Shown here: in pieces, positions 62,810 to 64,000 of the stretch
How positions within the stretch are numbered: position 1 is the stretch's first letter
Layout: every line of letters begins with the position of its first letter
NCBI GenBank assembly: GCA_018136815.1
Contig: CM030933.1
Coordinates: 434,001-498,000 of the forward strand
Reading direction: 5' to 3'
DNA: 64,000 bases
Source: Isochrysis galbana
Taxonomy: Eukaryota; Haptophyta; Isochrysidales; Isochrysidaceae
Translations under genes and position numbers: made by a program
The notes under the pieces: model-generated
Told to the model about the DNA's origin: nothing
The model's database searches: none
Seen by the model: only the letters and a program-made list of their open reading frames with translations

Positions 62810-63596
62810 CACCGACTCACGAACACACTAGAATCATTCACCCAAACCAAGCAAAACATGAAATAACCGAGACCCCACATCGCCGGTAACTCAAACACGT
62901 CGCGAGAGACAGAGAGAGAGAGCGAGAGAGAGAGAGAATCCGCAGCGACGGTCGGAGCGTGTCTTCGCTTTGGATTTTCCCACCAAGGCGGAAAGTCGAA
63001 GAGGAACGTTATGTCGCGCAACCACGGCGATCACATTGGATACAGATCGCAGCGAGGTATCCTTGCAATCGAAGAAATCTTGCTGTTGAGCGTGGACCTT
63101 CTAGACGTTTCTATCGAGCAACCCCGAGTAGCAACCAAGGGAGGAGAAAACCAAAAACCAACGGGACCAAGGGCTTCCATCTTCCATGCAACTTGCATCA
63201 AGGGGAAAGATAACCCAAAACCAAAGCAGCGAATCTAAATCAATCTCCAAGGGGAGATGGCAAACCAAGGACCAAGGAGAAAGATTCCCTCACCCAAGCA
63301 GCGAACCTAAATCGATCTCCGAGGGGAGATGGCAAACCAAACCTGATTGCCCCCAGAAGCAGGTAAAGAAACGCGGGGAGATAGCGAATTAAACCTTTTG
63401 CGAGGCGCCTGGGAGGAAGAAAGGTGGGGAAACTTCCCTTCTCTTCGAGAGAGCAGAGGGAGGGCGCTCCAGAACCCTAGATCCTAGGCGTCCACGCGAA
63501 GTTTTTGACCGAGAACGAGAACGAGAGAATTATAACGATAAATACCGAACGAAGAGAAGAGAGAAGCCTAGCGAGAGTCGATTCGCGAATGCGACA
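62810..63596 (-). mobile_element. LTR-B copy, minus orientation, with adjacent polypurine run
   Basis: Reading the minus strand from 63596: TGTCGCATTCGCGAATCGAC .. GGTTTAATTCGCTATCTCCC .. GGTGAGGGAATCTTTC .. the CAAGATTTCTTCG and GCGATCTGTATCCAATGTGA blocks of the chromovirus LTR, ending near GTGAGTCGGTGT (8892-equivalent). Six G directly precede it, as at the intact element's 3' LTR, so it is a 3' LTR and its internal region lies at 63603-64000. Confidence 0.75.
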
Positions 63597-63825
63597 CCCC
63601 CCTGCTAGGATCGAGCGTCCCGCGAGGGAAGGAAGAGAACCTAACGGATAGCGGAGAGTTCCATCCAGGCAAGATGGCCGAGCAATACGCAATACCTAAC
63701 GAGACCGAATGGGCGAGGAGCGAACGAAGAATGAAACAATAAATTCGAATGGAGAGCCACGCTCCAAACGCCGAACCACGACGGAAGACGTGACGACCGA
63801 GATACGAATAATCGAGGATCGATAA

Positions 63826-64000
63826 GAATAAGAACGCGGAACGACGAGAAACGAGAGAGTCCAGAACGAGAAACGAAGAAATCGAGAATCGAGAGCGGTA
63901 AGAACGCGGAACGACAAGAATCGAGAATCGAGAACGAGAAACGAAGAACGGTAAGAACGCGGAACGACGAGAATCGAGAATCGAGAACAAGAAACGAGGA
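63826..64000. repeat. tandem repeat of about 53-70 bp, cut by the window end
   Basis: Units begin AAGAACGCGGAACGACGAGA (63830, 63901, 63954) and continue with ATCGAGAATCGAGAACGAGA and AACGAAGAACGGT. It lies in what should be the 3' internal region of the minus-strand LTR-B element. Confidence 0.65.

Overview
The window is nuclear DNA from a GC-rich unicellular eukaryote, most likely an alga. The evidence is short GT-AG introns inside conserved eukaryotic genes (V-ATPase subunit D, an NME7-type nucleoside diphosphate kinase, a PRCC-like protein), a folate/biopterin-type transporter, and dense retrotransposon debris with long C/G and CT tracts. NME7 suggests a flagellated stage. I cannot name the species; haptophyte-like is only a guess from composition and gene style.

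Layout. 0-7.1 kb: a coiled-coil hypothetical gene, a HEPN-like gene (-), tandem repeats, LINE tails, a divergent LTR copy, and a three-exon thioredoxin-fold gene without active-site cysteines. 7.9-17.9 kb: a nearly intact Ty3/gypsy chromovirus with 1,324-bp LTRs (one difference seen) and a 5-bp target duplication, inserted into the reading frame of a non-LTR retrotransposon (LINE) that resumes at 17.9-19.4 kb. 19.7-22.4 kb: a BT1-family transporter. 22.4-25.9 kb: repeats, including a hAT-like MITE. 26-30 kb: a two-exon gene with a long 9-residue repeat. 31.9-32.8 kb: an LTR fragment fused to a LINE tail. 33.3-34.3 kb: the PRCC-like gene. 36.5-41.3 kb: divergent NME7 (-) and V-ATPase D (+) genes, separated by about 29 copies of a C-rich minisatellite. 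42-45.5 kb: an LTR plus partial gag, a small four-exon gene (-), and a four-TM membrane protein. 46-49 kb: hypothetical coding regions and LINE-B copies, one ending in a (CA)57 tract. 49.7-50.6 kb: a secreted ankyrin protein (-). 51.5-52.6 kb: a 5'-truncated LINE with target duplication and a hAT transposase remnant. 53-54 kb: a SET-domain protein (-). 54.8-56.3 kb: a gene-end exon, a gypsy RT scrap, and a retroposon with a 20-bp target duplication. 57.3-59.2 kb: an IQ/PH-domain protein (-). 60-64 kb: nested LTR fragments and a copia-like gag remnant.

The host genes do not form an operon or one evident pathway. The one clear functional arrangement is the head-to-head NME7/V-ATPase D pair. The rest is the record of two main retroelement groups inserting into each other: chromovirus-type LTR elements, and LINEs whose 3' ends share a conserved two-hairpin tail ending in a T-run. 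All exon joins were made by eye from GT/AG sites, reading-frame phase and family resemblance; no alignment or search was run.
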